This document shows positions 17,235-25,770 of a stretch of 64,000 nt of DNA, piece by piece. The notes under the pieces are model-generated. The model did no database searches and was not told the DNA's origin. It worked only from the letters and a program-made list of their open reading frames with translations. Source of the DNA: Cellulomonas humilata (GTDB lineage Bacteria > Actinomycetota > Actinomycetes > Actinomycetales > Cellulomonadaceae); NCBI RefSeq assembly GCF_013359775.1, contig NZ_JABMCI010000055.1, positions 1-64,000 of the forward strand, read 5' to 3'. The position numbers and the translations under genes are program-made. Numbering within the stretch: position 1 is the first letter of the stretch; each line of letters begins with the position of its first letter.

Positions 17235-18265
17235 GCGGGCCGCCCCGCGAGCTCGAGGTACTCGCGCACCTGCGCGACGGTCTGGGTGCGCGGATCGGTG
17301 CCCGCGCCGACCTTCTGGGCCCACTCGACGGTCCAGGCGAGCGCGTCCGGCAGCCGCAGCGCGTCGTGCCAGCCCAGCGCCAGCGCGGCCTTGCGGGAGT
17401 CCAGGGCGAGCAGGCCAGCCTCGTGCACCTTCGGACCCTCGTCGAGCTCGACGGTCGCGTCGCGGCCCCACAGGGCAGCCACCGACGTCGCGATGTCGCC
17501 GACGCGGACGAACGACTCCGTGCCCGGGCCGAAGTTGAACGCCTCGCCCGCGAGCCGGCCGTCGAGCAGCGCGTCCGCGAGCAGCAGGTAGCCGTGCAGG
17601 CAGTCGAGCACGTGCTGCCACGGACGGACCGCGTCGGGGTAGCGCAGCCGCACGGGCTCGCCGGCGGAGAAGGCGGCCACCAGGTCGACCATGAGCCGCT
17701 CGGGGCAGACATCGCCGCCGCCGATCACGTTGCCCGCACGCGCGATCCCGGTGGGCACCGCCGAGCCGGAGCTCTGGATCCAGCTCTGCGTGAGCAGGTC
17801 CGCCGCTGCCTTCGAGGCCGAGTACGGGTCCACGCCGCCCAGCGGCTCGCCCTCGCGGTAGCCCCAGATCTGGTCGACGTTCTTGTAGACCTTGTCGGTC
17901 GTCACGATCACCTGGGCCTGCACGCTCGGCGTCGACTGCACCGCCTGGAGCACGTGCAGCGTGCCCATCACGTTCGTCTCCCACGTCGTGCGGGGGTCGC
18001 GGTACGACTCCCGCACGAGCGGCTGAGCGGCGAGGTGCAGGACGACGTCGGGCGCGATGGCCCGGATGGCGTCCGCCGTCGCCGCAGCGTCCCGGATGTC
18101 GACCCGCAGGTCGTCGCGCAGGGCCTCGCCCAGACGCGCCCGCTCGTACACCGCACCGGGCGCCGGGTCGAGCGACAGCCCGGAGACCGTGTGCCCTTGC
18201 TCCGTCAGCATCAGGGTCAGCCACGCGCCCTTGAAGCCCGTGTGACCGGTGACGAGGTAGTGCAT
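17231..18265 (-). CDS. rfbG: CDP-glucose 4,6-dehydratase
   Basis: 344 residues of the extended SDR family. The cofactor loop VTGHTGFKGAWL (residues 5-16) is diagnostic for CDP-glucose 4,6-dehydratases, as are TTDKVYKN (122-129) and RPWQHVLD. The catalytic YSASK spans 148-152. The product is CDP-4-keto-6-deoxyglucose, the substrate of RfbH. ATG 18265 shares one base with the rfbH stop. The gene order rfbH, rfbG, reductase, ferredoxin gives the enzymes and the electron supply for 3-deoxygenation in one unit. Confidence 0.95.
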   Translation of the reverse strand: MHYLVTGHTGFKGAWLTLMLTEQGHTVSGLSLDPAPGAVYERARLGEALRDDLRVDIRDAAATADAIRAIAPDVVLHLAAQPLVRESYRDPRTTWETNVMGTLHVLQAVQSTPSVQAQVIVTTDKVYKNVDQIWGYREGEPLGGVDPYSASKAAADLLTQSWIQSSGSAVPTGIARAGNVIGGGDVCPERLMVDLVAAFSAGEPVRLRYPDAVRPWQHVLDCLHGYLLLADALLDGRLAGEAFNFGPGTESFVRVGDIATSVAALWGRDATVELDEGPKVHEAGLLALDSRKAALALGWHDALRLPDALAWTVEWAQKVGAGTDPRTQTVAQVREYLELAGRPA

Positions 18266-19590
18266 CAGCGAGCGCCGTCCTTGCCCGTGACGTAGTTGAT
18301 GAGCGTGTCCGCCATGTAGTCGATCATGCTCTCGGTGAGGCCCGGGTAGACGCCGAGCCAGAACGAGCGGTTCATCACGGTGTCGGAGTTGCGCAGGTCG
18401 CCGACGACGCGCCGCTCGATGTTGCGGTAGGCCGGCTGGCGCAGCAGGTTGCCCGCGAAGATCAGGCGCGTGCCGATCTTCTTGGTCTCCATGTGCCGCA
18501 TCAGCTCCTCGCGGTCGACCGCGAGGTCGTCCGCGAGCGTGATCGGGAAGCCGAACCAGGCCGGGTCCGAGTTCGGGGTGGCCACCGGGAGGATGAGCCC
18601 CTCGACGCCCTGGAGGCGCTCGTACAGGTAGGCGAAGTTCTCCTTGCGGCGCTTCACGAAGAAGTCGAGCTTGCGCAGCTGGCTCAGGCCGAGCGCGGCC
18701 TGCATGTCCGTGCCCTTGAGGTTGTAGCCGATGTGGCTGTACGTGTACTTGTGGTCGTAGCCGAGGGGCAGGTCGCCCAGCTGCCACTGGAACCGCTTGC
18801 CGCACGTGTCGTCCTGGCCGGTCTCGCAGTAGCAGTCACGGCCCCAGTCGCGGAACGACTCCACCTGACGCGTGACCAGCGGGTGCTTAGAGAAGACCAC
18901 GCCGCCCTCACCGGTGGTGATGTGGTGGGCCGGGTAGAACGAGACGGTCGCGGTGTCGCCGAAGCTCCCGGTGCGCTGACCGCGGTACGTCGAACCGAGC
19001 GCGTCGCACGAGTCCTCCACCAGCCAGAGCTTGTGCTCCTTGCACAGCTCCTGGACCAGGTCGAGGTCGAACGGGTTGCCGAGCGTGTGGGCCATCATGA
19101 TGGCCTTCGTCTTCGGGCCGACAGCCTCGCGCAGCTGGTCGCCGATCGCGTCGTACGTGCCGAGCTCGACGTCCACGAAGACGGGCATCAGCCCGTTCTG
19201 GATGATCGGGTTGAGCGTCGTCGGGAACCCCGCGGCCACCGTGATGACCTCGTCGCCGGGCTTGAGCTGACGCTTGCCCAGCTTCGGGCTCGTGAGCGCG
19301 GACAGTGCGACGAGGTTCGCCGACGAGCCGCTGTTGACGAACGACGCGGCGCGCGTGCCGACGTAGTCGGCGAGCGTGTCCTGGAACTCGGTGGTCCAAC
19401 GACCGGCGGTGAGCCAGCCATCGAGGGACGAGTCGACCAGGGCGACCATGTCGTCCGCGTCGAGGACCTTTCCGGACACGGGAACGGTGGACTCCCCGGG
19501 GACGAACTCTCGTGCGGCGAGAGAGACGTCGGCGAACTGACGCACACTCTCCAGGATCGACTCTCGGCGAGCGGTCAGGTCGTCGTTCAC
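18265..19590 (-). CDS. rfbH: CDP-4-keto-6-deoxyglucose-3-dehydrase (E1), PMP and [2Fe-2S] dependent
   Basis: 441 residues of the aminotransferase fold, converted to a dehydrase that removes the C3 hydroxyl. Two diagnostic features are present. The PLP lysine is replaced: YPAHHITTGEGG has His222-His223 where aminotransferases have Lys. The iron-sulfur cysteines are C195, C253, C255 and C263, which is exactly the C-X57-C-X-C-X7-C spacing of Yersinia E1 (AscC/DdhC). The GTG start at 19590 follows GAGGAG closely. Electrons must come from outside; the usual CDP-sugar reductase is missing, but a ferredoxin and a ferredoxin reductase lie downstream in the operon. Confidence 0.96.
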   Translation of the reverse strand: MNDDLTARRESILESVRQFADVSLAAREFVPGESTVPVSGKVLDADDMVALVDSSLDGWLTAGRWTTEFQDTLADYVGTRAASFVNSGSSANLVALSALTSPKLGKRQLKPGDEVITVAAGFPTTLNPIIQNGLMPVFVDVELGTYDAIGDQLREAVGPKTKAIMMAHTLGNPFDLDLVQELCKEHKLWLVEDSCDALGSTYRGQRTGSFGDTATVSFYPAHHITTGEGGVVFSKHPLVTRQVESFRDWGRDCYCETGQDDTCGKRFQWQLGDLPLGYDHKYTYSHIGYNLKGTDMQAALGLSQLRKLDFFVKRRKENFAYLYERLQGVEGLILPVATPNSDPAWFGFPITLADDLAVDREELMRHMETKKIGTRLIFAGNLLRQPAYRNIERRVVGDLRNSDTVMNRSFWLGVYPGLTESMIDYMADTLINYVTGKDGAR

Positions 19591-19671
19591 AGGTCTCCTC
19601 GAAGCGGGGCGGAAGCGGCCATGATCTTACCTCCGCCCGGTCGGTGTCCGAGTTGCGGGCTCGGCGGGTTC

Positions 19672-21942
19672 TCAGTCCAGCGGGCTGAGATGCAGGTCGA
19701 TGATCTGCTGCCGCAGGTCGCGCGTCTCGCCGGGGGCGGTGGTCGGTGCTGAGTCCGTCACGAACGCCAGCGGGGTCGTCCCCGGCGGAGCGACGACGGG
19801 GATCGCGAGGGTCGCCACGTGGTTGACGACTATGAGCTCGTGCTCGTCGGCCCCCACCGTCACGGTCACGTCGGCGCGGGGGTCCGCGACGACGATCGAA
19901 CCCGTGAGCATGACATCGACAGGATCGTCGGTCGGGTTCAGGATGACGGCGTCGGCCCGCGCCCCGCCCCAGCGCCACGTCTTCGTCGCATCCGCCTCCG
20001 GCGCGAAGAAGCCGGTGCCGTACTCGATCCGCACGGGGTGCAGCACCTGATCGAGCGACGGGATCTGTGCGCCCTCGGCCCGGAGACGCGACGCGTACGG
20101 ACGCAGGTCGTAGACGGCGAGCGTGTTGTCCGGGTTCACGAACGGCACCTGCGGGCCGATGGTCGCCACGATGGCGGCCTCCTCCGCGACACCGTGGTCG
20201 GCGTAGCCGTTCCGGTTGACGTAGATGGCCTGGAACCCCGCGCCGACGAGCTTGGGCAGCGTGCTGGGTATGCCCTCACTGAGTGCGACCTGCTGCCAGC
20301 TCGTGAACGCACCCTTCACCGAGCCGTAGCTCCACGCCAGGTCGGAGTGGACGTAGGCGCGCAGGTGGTCGTACGGCGCCATGGAGACCACGGGTGGGGC
20401 CTCGGGGAAGTCCGAGTACGGGATCTGGAACACCGCCGCGCCGGCCCCGTACCGGTCCTCCAGCTGCTGGAAGTAGTCGGCGTCCGCGTTCCAGGCGTTC
20501 GATGTGTGCGGGTAGTCCGGCCGGATCGCCGGCCCGGTCTGGTCGAAGAGCGCGATGCCCAGCACGACGGCGGCGACCCCTGCGCGGGCGAGCGGCCGTC
20601 GAGCGACCGGCCACCGTCGACCCAGGCGGTGCAGGCCGCGGTCGATCAGGACGGCGAGGCCGGCCAGGGCGAGGAACGCGATGTTCACGGACATGCGGTT
20701 CCAGGCGCGCAGCTGGTCGAACGCGAGCGCCGCAGCGACGCTGTTCAGCCCGGCGACCGTCGAGAACAGCAGAGCGACGACGGTCAGCACCCCGAGCGGA
20801 TGCAGCCGGCGGCGCCAGAGGGGCCGATGCGCGGCGACGGGCACCAGGACGGCGAGGAGGACGGCGACGAATCCCACGAGTCCCAGCACGCCGAGCGTCT
20901 CGGTGTTCTCGCCGGGGATCACCGACTCGCCGGTGACAGCGCGCAGGTCGGCGAGCGCGGGGATGCGGTGGTACCAGGCGGGGAGCACCAGGTTCACGAT
21001 CTTCAGGCCGAAGAACTCGCTCGCCGCGTAGGACCTCCCGGTGACGGCAGCGGAGTCGGCGTCGGCGGACCCCAGGTACAGGAGGTTCGGGAGCGCTGCG
21101 AGGCCGATGCCTGCGACGACGATCACGAAGAACGCCGCAGCCGTCGCGAGGGGCCGGACGGTGCGTTCTCCGATCGCGCGCAGCAGGGCAGCGGCGAGCG
21201 CCAGGACCAGGCCGAACGCGGCGTAGTACATGCCGCCGCCGATGAGGACCACCGCGGACGCCAGGACCACGTACTCACGCCATCGGTAGAGCCGCGGGCT
21301 GCGCCACAGGTCGACCTGGCGCGTGTAGATCCACATGGCGACGAGGCAGCCGATCGGCGCCGCGTAGTACACCGAGAGGAAGAGGTGCGGCTCGCTGCGC
21401 TGGAAGTGGTACGGCAGGATCGCGTAGGCGGCACCGAGGACGACGCTGATCGGTCGCGAGATGGACAGTCCTCGGAAGCACAGGCACGCGACCGCGGCGA
21501 CCAGCGGGAACCCCAGGACGAAGAAGACGTTGACCGAGGCGGCGGGGCTGAGGACCAACGACAGGACCTTGAGCGACAGCAGGCCCCAGATGTCCCCGAC
21601 CGCGACCGGCCACGGCCTCAGGTCCTGACCGATCGGTGCACCGAGCAGCGGCGTGCTCTGGAACCAGCCGGTGAGCTGCATGTTCCGGACCAGCATGAGG
21701 TTGAGCAGGGCATCCCCTGAGCCCACGAGCGGCACGTTGAGGTGCGCTGCCCACAGTCGCAGAGCCCAGACCGCGGCGAGGCCGCCGAGGGCGGCACTCG
21801 CCAGTGCGGTGGCCACCTCGCGCCACACGACGCGTGAGGTGGTGCGCACGGGCGCGCCGCGCACCTCCGCGCTCTCGGCCACCGGCTCGTCGGTCCGGGA
21901 GGGTGAGCCGTCCGCCGCCCCCATCACTGCCGCGCGAGCCAT
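19672..21942 (-). CDS. Large polytopic membrane protein, GT-C/YfhO-like, paralogue of 1665-3479
   Basis: 756 residues with about 12 spans (residues 35-520) and a soluble C-terminal domain of about 230 residues. It shares with the 604-residue protein at the left end the GDALLN/GDA loop, VLGFPL, LPYHFQRSEPHLFL, AWNRMS and AVFQIPY/HSDLAW signatures, and adds a longer beta-rich tail (GSIVVADPRADVTVTVG). This suggests an outer-face sugar or phospho-sugar transferase, or another lipid-linked glycan enzyme; the substrate is unknown. ATG 21942 follows GGAGAAGG; another ATG lies six codons later. It is the first gene of the operon that continues with rfbH. Confidence 0.72.
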   Translation of the reverse strand: MARAAVMGAADGSPSRTDEPVAESAEVRGAPVRTTSRVVWREVATALASAALGGLAAVWALRLWAAHLNVPLVGSGDALLNLMLVRNMQLTGWFQSTPLLGAPIGQDLRPWPVAVGDIWGLLSLKVLSLVLSPAASVNVFFVLGFPLVAAVACLCFRGLSISRPISVVLGAAYAILPYHFQRSEPHLFLSVYYAAPIGCLVAMWIYTRQVDLWRSPRLYRWREYVVLASAVVLIGGGMYYAAFGLVLALAAALLRAIGERTVRPLATAAAFFVIVVAGIGLAALPNLLYLGSADADSAAVTGRSYAASEFFGLKIVNLVLPAWYHRIPALADLRAVTGESVIPGENTETLGVLGLVGFVAVLLAVLVPVAAHRPLWRRRLHPLGVLTVVALLFSTVAGLNSVAAALAFDQLRAWNRMSVNIAFLALAGLAVLIDRGLHRLGRRWPVARRPLARAGVAAVVLGIALFDQTGPAIRPDYPHTSNAWNADADYFQQLEDRYGAGAAVFQIPYSDFPEAPPVVSMAPYDHLRAYVHSDLAWSYGSVKGAFTSWQQVALSEGIPSTLPKLVGAGFQAIYVNRNGYADHGVAEEAAIVATIGPQVPFVNPDNTLAVYDLRPYASRLRAEGAQIPSLDQVLHPVRIEYGTGFFAPEADATKTWRWGGARADAVILNPTDDPVDVMLTGSIVVADPRADVTVTVGADEHELIVVNHVATLAIPVVAPPGTTPLAFVTDSAPTTAPGETRDLRQQIIDLHLSPLD

Positions 21943-22170
21943 CCTTCTCCATACGTGCGAATCGTCTCGGTCGGCGGTCCGCCGACAGAGAACGATACTC
22001 GACGGCTCCGGTCGGCCGAACACCACCAAACCGCCCGACCCGGGCACCAGCTCCGCGGTCCGGTCAGCGACATGCCGTCACCGTCGTTGACGTGCGGGAT
22101 CCTGCGTCCAAAGATGAGCAACCCGTGCGGCCCATGGCCCCGCGAAGGACATCGTGAGGAGTCAGACACC

Positions 22171-24195
22171 GTGCAGGCTACGCAGGTCCGAATTCCACGG
22201 CGCAGCGGCTCGCGCTGGCTGGCGGCGGTCGTCGCCCTGGTCGCCGCGGCTGCCACGCTGACGTCGGCGGCCGCGGGCGCGGCTGCAGCGGCCGACGACG
22301 TGACCATCACCGGTCACGGGTGGGGTCACGGGCGCGGTATGGGCCAGTACGGCGCGCTCGGCTACGCGCTGCAAGGTGCGTCCTACGCCGACATCGTCCG
22401 CCACTACTACGGCGGGACGACCTTGGCGGCCGACGCAGGGAACCCGGAGATCACGGTCGAGCTGTCGGCGCTGACCGGCAAGGACACGATCCTCACCGGA
22501 CCCGGCCTGTGGGTGAACGGTGAGTCGACAGGCACCGGCGCGGTCCTCGTCCGGGCCGACGGGGCCGGCGGGCTGAACGTCTACACGGCCGCGTCGTGCG
22601 CAGGTCCGGCCTGGACCCTGTGGAGGACGCTCGGGTCCGGGCTGACGGTCGGCAGCTCTGCCGACACCACGCAGCAGAGCCAGCAGACGCGCGTGTGCGA
22701 GGCGACCGGGTCGCGCGGGTACCGCGGTGTCTTCCGCGTCGTGCTCGCCGGCGGTGTCCAGTACACGTGGAACCAGGTGGCGGTCGAGGACTACCTGCGG
22801 GGTGTTGTCCCGCGTGAGATGCCGTCCTCATGGTCCACCCAGGGCAGCGGCAAGGGCATCGAGGCGCTCAAGGCTCAGGCAGTCGCCGCCCGCGCGTACG
22901 CACTGAGCGGCTCGAAGAGCTCGTCGGGTGCGATCACGTGCGACACCACCGCGTGCCAGGTGTACGGCGGATCAGCGACCTGGTCCGCCGACGGCACGCA
23001 GGTGACGTCGCTCGAGGCGGCGTCCACCGACAGCGCCGTGGCCGCCACGCGCTCGCAGGTGATGCGGACGGCGGGCGGGGCGATCGCGCGGACCGAGTTC
23101 AGCTCGTCGACGGGTGGATACACGGCCGGCGGCGTGTTTCCCGCCGTCGTCGACGACGGCGACGCGATCGGCGGGAACGTCAACCACAACTGGACGACCA
23201 CGCTCTCCCGGGCGTCGGTCACCAGCGCGCTCGGCGTGGGGGCGCTCGCGTCCATCCAGGTCACCGGGCGCAACGGCCTCGGTGCGGACGGCGGGCGGGT
23301 GACCCAGGTGACGGTCACGAACACCGCCGGCACAGTTACGACGTTCACCGGCAACGCCTTCCGCAGCCGGCTCGGGCTCAAGAGCGACTGGTTCTCCGTC
23401 ACCGTGACCGCACCCGTCGACTACTGCTCCGGATCGGGCGGGGCCGGCTATTGGATGGCGGCCTCGGACGGCGGCGTCTTCGCGTTCTGCGGTGCCGGGT
23501 ACTACGGGTCGGCGGGAGGCCTGCGTCTGGCCTCGCCCGTCGTCGCCATGGCCTCGACCGCGAGCGGGCGGGGCTACTGGCTGGTCGCCTCGGACGGAGG
23601 AGTCTTCTCCTACGGTGACGCGGCGTTCTTCGGGTCCACCGGCGCGATCAAGCTCAACAAGCCGATCGTCGACATCCTGCCGACCGCGTCCGGCAACGGG
23701 TACTGGCTGATCGCGACCGACGGGGGAGTCTTCGCGTTCGGTGATGCCGCGTTCCGCGGGTCCACGGGTGCGATCCGGCTCAACAAGCCGATCGTCACCT
23801 CGCAGCGGACGCCGTCCGGGAACGGCTACTGGCTGATCGCCTCGGACGGGGGGGTCTTCGCGTTCGGGGACGCCGGCTTCTTCGGCTCCACAGGGGCGAT
23901 CCGCCTCAACCAGCCCATCGTCGCGGCGGTCGCCCCCGCCGTCGGTGGGTACGGGCTCGTCGCCTCGGACGGCGGCTACTTCGCGTTCCCTCCTGCCCAG
24001 TTCTACGGCTCGACGGGCGCGATCAAGCTGAACAAGCCGATCGTGACCGCGTCGCTGACGCGCTCGGGTGCGGGGTACTGGATGTTCGCGTCCGACGGCG
24101 GTGTCTTCGCGTTCGGTGACGCGCCGTTCCTCGGTTCTCTCGGCGCGCTCAAGCTCAACGCGCCGATCGTTGATGCCGCGGCGCCCTCGCGCTGA
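22171..24195 (+). CDS. Exported SpoIID/LytB-domain protein with six C-terminal repeats
   Basis: 674 residues. A signal peptide (about residues 1-40) is followed by the ITGHGWGHGRGMGQYGALGYA segment that precedes SpoIID domains, then the SpoIID/LytB core (about 185-345) with VEDYLRGVVPREM, LKAQAVAARAYA and EFSSSTGGYT. Residues 420-674 are six 42-residue repeats (GYWLVASDGGVF-type). SpoIID is a peptidoglycan lytic transglycosylase in spore formers; in non-sporulating actinobacteria the domain occurs in secreted wall proteins. GTG 22171 follows GAGGAG by nine bases. The repeats may bind wall glycans. The upstream 228 bases to the divergent membrane-protein gene hold no other feature I can support. 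Confidence 0.88.
   Translation: MQATQVRIPRRSGSRWLAAVVALVAAAATLTSAAAGAAAAADDVTITGHGWGHGRGMGQYGALGYALQGASYADIVRHYYGGTTLAADAGNPEITVELSALTGKDTILTGPGLWVNGESTGTGAVLVRADGAGGLNVYTAASCAGPAWTLWRTLGSGLTVGSSADTTQQSQQTRVCEATGSRGYRGVFRVVLAGGVQYTWNQVAVEDYLRGVVPREMPSSWSTQGSGKGIEALKAQAVAARAYALSGSKSSSGAITCDTTACQVYGGSATWSADGTQVTSLEAASTDSAVAATRSQVMRTAGGAIARTEFSSSTGGYTAGGVFPAVVDDGDAIGGNVNHNWTTTLSRASVTSALGVGALASIQVTGRNGLGADGGRVTQVTVTNTAGTVTTFTGNAFRSRLGLKSDWFSVTVTAPVDYCSGSGGAGYWMAASDGGVFAFCGAGYYGSAGGLRLASPVVAMASTASGRGYWLVASDGGVFSYGDAAFFGSTGAIKLNKPIVDILPTASGNGYWLIATDGGVFAFGDAAFRGSTGAIRLNKPIVTSQRTPSGNGYWLIASDGGVFAFGDAGFFGSTGAIRLNQPIVAAVAPAVGGYGLVASDGGYFAFPPAQFYGSTGAIKLNKPIVTASLTRSGAGYWMFASDGGVFAFGDAPFLGSLGALKLNAPIVDAAAPSR
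23446..24195 (+). repeat. Six tandem 126-bp (42-residue) repeats inside the SpoIID-domain gene
   Basis: Units start at about 23446, 23572, 23698, 23824, 23947 and 24073. The spacing is 126 bases except one unit of 123. Each encodes GYW, then SDGGVFAFGDA-like and GSTGAI-like motifs and NKPIV. The central copies are closest to each other, and the first and fifth have drifted (a Cys and a PPAQ in place of GDA). Confidence 0.9.
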
Positions 24196-24202
24196 CGCGG
24201 GA

Positions 24203-24237
24203 AGGGCACTCCGGAGGCGACGCCCCCGGAGTGCCCT
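24203..24237. terminator. Bidirectional terminator hairpin between converging genes
   Basis: A perfect 12-bp inverted repeat (24203-24214 with 24226-24237) with an 11-base loop. It begins seven bases after the SpoIID-gene stop and ends 12 bases before the stop of the minus-strand glycosyltransferase. There is no U-tract, but position and strength fit a shared terminator. Confidence 0.8.
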
Positions 24238-24249
24238 CCTGACCGGCGA

Positions 24250-25770
24250 TCAGCCGACGAGGTACTCCCAGACGTCCGCGGCGTAGTCGTCCCACGTCCG
24301 CGCGGGGCGGCTCGCGGCCTCCGCGCGCAGGCGGTGGTACTCGTCCTCGTTCGTGAGCAGCCGGCGCAGGGCGTCCGTGACCGACGTGTCGTCGCGAGGG
24401 TCGACGAACAGGACTCCGCCGTCCGCGCCGATCTCGTGCATGCTGCCGTAGCCGGAGGTGATCGCCGGTGTGCCGGCGGCGATCGACTCGGCGACCGGCA
24501 GCCCGAATCCCTCGTTGAACGACGGGAAGATCGTGCACCTCGCCAGCCGGTAGGCGGCCCAGAGCATCTCGTCGCTGATACCGCTTGCGCTCTCCACCGG
24601 CCGGCCAGCAGCCTGCAGCTCGGTGAGGCGGGCGCTGAAGCGCTGCCCGCGCCAGGAGTGGCCGCCGATGAAGGTCAGGCTGAACTCGAGACCTTCGCGC
24701 CAGAGGATCTCGGCAGCGTGCAGCACCGCGCCATGGTTCTTGCGGGGCTCGTGCGTCCCGACGCACAGGACCATGGGCATCCCCGCGACGCGGAAGCGGC
24801 CGTTCGCCCGGGCGAGGACGTCGTCGTCGACCGGAGGAGCCTCGGCGGGGAGCAGGATAGGTGTGATCTCGGGGCCGACCATGCCGATCGCGCCGAGCAT
24901 CGTGCTCCAGCCGCCGTACTCGCCGCCGGCCGCCTGCGAGATCGTGGTGATCCGGTCGAAGTGGCGGACCGTCGCGAGGTGGTCGGCGAAGAAGTCGGGC
25001 ACGCCGACGTCGCTCGTGTCGCCCGAGGTGATGGGGATGCAGTCGAACCCGATCGCGCCCGTGCGGTTGGGTGCGTACCGGGCCATTGCCAGGATGCGCT
25101 TGTTGCGCTCGCGGTCGGCGACCAGCTCCGGCAGCGCGTACGTGCAGGTCCACGCCACGACGATCGCGGCGTCCGTGCGAGCAGCCGACTCCTCGGGGGA
25201 GCCGTCGGACCCCGGAGGTAACGGTGCTCCGGTCATCCGGGCGTCCTCGCGCGCCGTGAGCTCCCGCATGGCGTGGAAGTGGTCGATCCACGCCACCATG
25301 GTCAGCGGGTGCGCGGCCGACCATCGCCGCGCAGTCTCGCGGGCCACCCGCTGGATGCCGGTCGCCAGGTCGGTGTGCGCGGTGTGGTGTACGTCGACCA
25401 CGACCGCGCCGGTGACGATCCGGACGGGGCGGTGCAGCGTGTCCGCGGTCGTCGCCGCGACGATCTCCGCCATCAGCGGCTCGGCGCCCGAGAACTCGGC
25501 CTGCCGGCAGACCGCGAGGACGGTGCGGTCGATCGGGAGCTGTCCCGAGATCGCTGCGAGCGCCAGCCACGCCTCGCCGCGGTCGGTCGGTCGGACGACG
25601 CGGCCGAGCTCCGCGGTCAGCTCGCGCATCGACGGTGTCGCCCCAGGAGCGATCCGGCACGGGCGCCCGAGGGTGTCGGCGACCTGGCGGAGACGGTCCG
25701 ACCAGGCGTGCCGCTGGGGCGCACCCGTCGGGTCTGCGGCCTGTCGGGACAGGACGGCAAGCCTGCTCAT
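24250..25770 (-). CDS. GT4-type glycosyltransferase with extra N-terminal region
   Basis: 506 residues. The first 110 or so residues are an unassigned helical region. Next comes TGIQRVARETARRW and a GT-B fold whose second half shows VCVGTHEPRKNH, FPSFNEGFGLPVAES (nucleotide-sugar site with the E-X7-E type pair) and GTPAITS. It is a paralogue of the next gene, with which its start overlaps by four bases (ATGA at 25767-25770). ATG 25770 was chosen over an upstream start that would add 19 residues. It probably adds a sugar during assembly of the polymer exported by the Wzm/Wzt transporter encoded three genes upstream in this operon. Confidence 0.88.
   Translation of the reverse strand: MSRLAVLSRQAADPTGAPQRHAWSDRLRQVADTLGRPCRIAPGATPSMRELTAELGRVVRPTDRGEAWLALAAISGQLPIDRTVLAVCRQAEFSGAEPLMAEIVAATTADTLHRPVRIVTGAVVVDVHHTAHTDLATGIQRVARETARRWSAAHPLTMVAWIDHFHAMRELTAREDARMTGAPLPPGSDGSPEESAARTDAAIVVAWTCTYALPELVADRERNKRILAMARYAPNRTGAIGFDCIPITSGDTSDVGVPDFFADHLATVRHFDRITTISQAAGGEYGGWSTMLGAIGMVGPEITPILLPAEAPPVDDDVLARANGRFRVAGMPMVLCVGTHEPRKNHGAVLHAAEILWREGLEFSLTFIGGHSWRGQRFSARLTELQAAGRPVESASGISDEMLWAAYRLARCTIFPSFNEGFGLPVAESIAAGTPAITSGYGSMHEIGADGGVLFVDPRDDTSVTDALRRLLTNEDEYHRLRAEAASRPARTWDDYAADVWEYLVG

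Noticed and set aside
17235-18224. N-terminal extension of the ferredoxin reductase across rfbG
   Set aside because: It runs through a certain rfbG in the wrong frame; the FAD domain begins properly at ATG 17234.
18265-19590. RfbH read as a sugar aminotransferase (DegT/DnrJ/EryC1/StrS)
   Set aside because: The PLP lysine is His and the four iron-sulfur cysteines match E1 exactly.
22171-24195. Evidence of sporulation from the SpoIID and SpoIIM-like proteins
   Set aside because: Both domains are widespread in non-sporulating actinobacteria and no other sporulation gene is seen.
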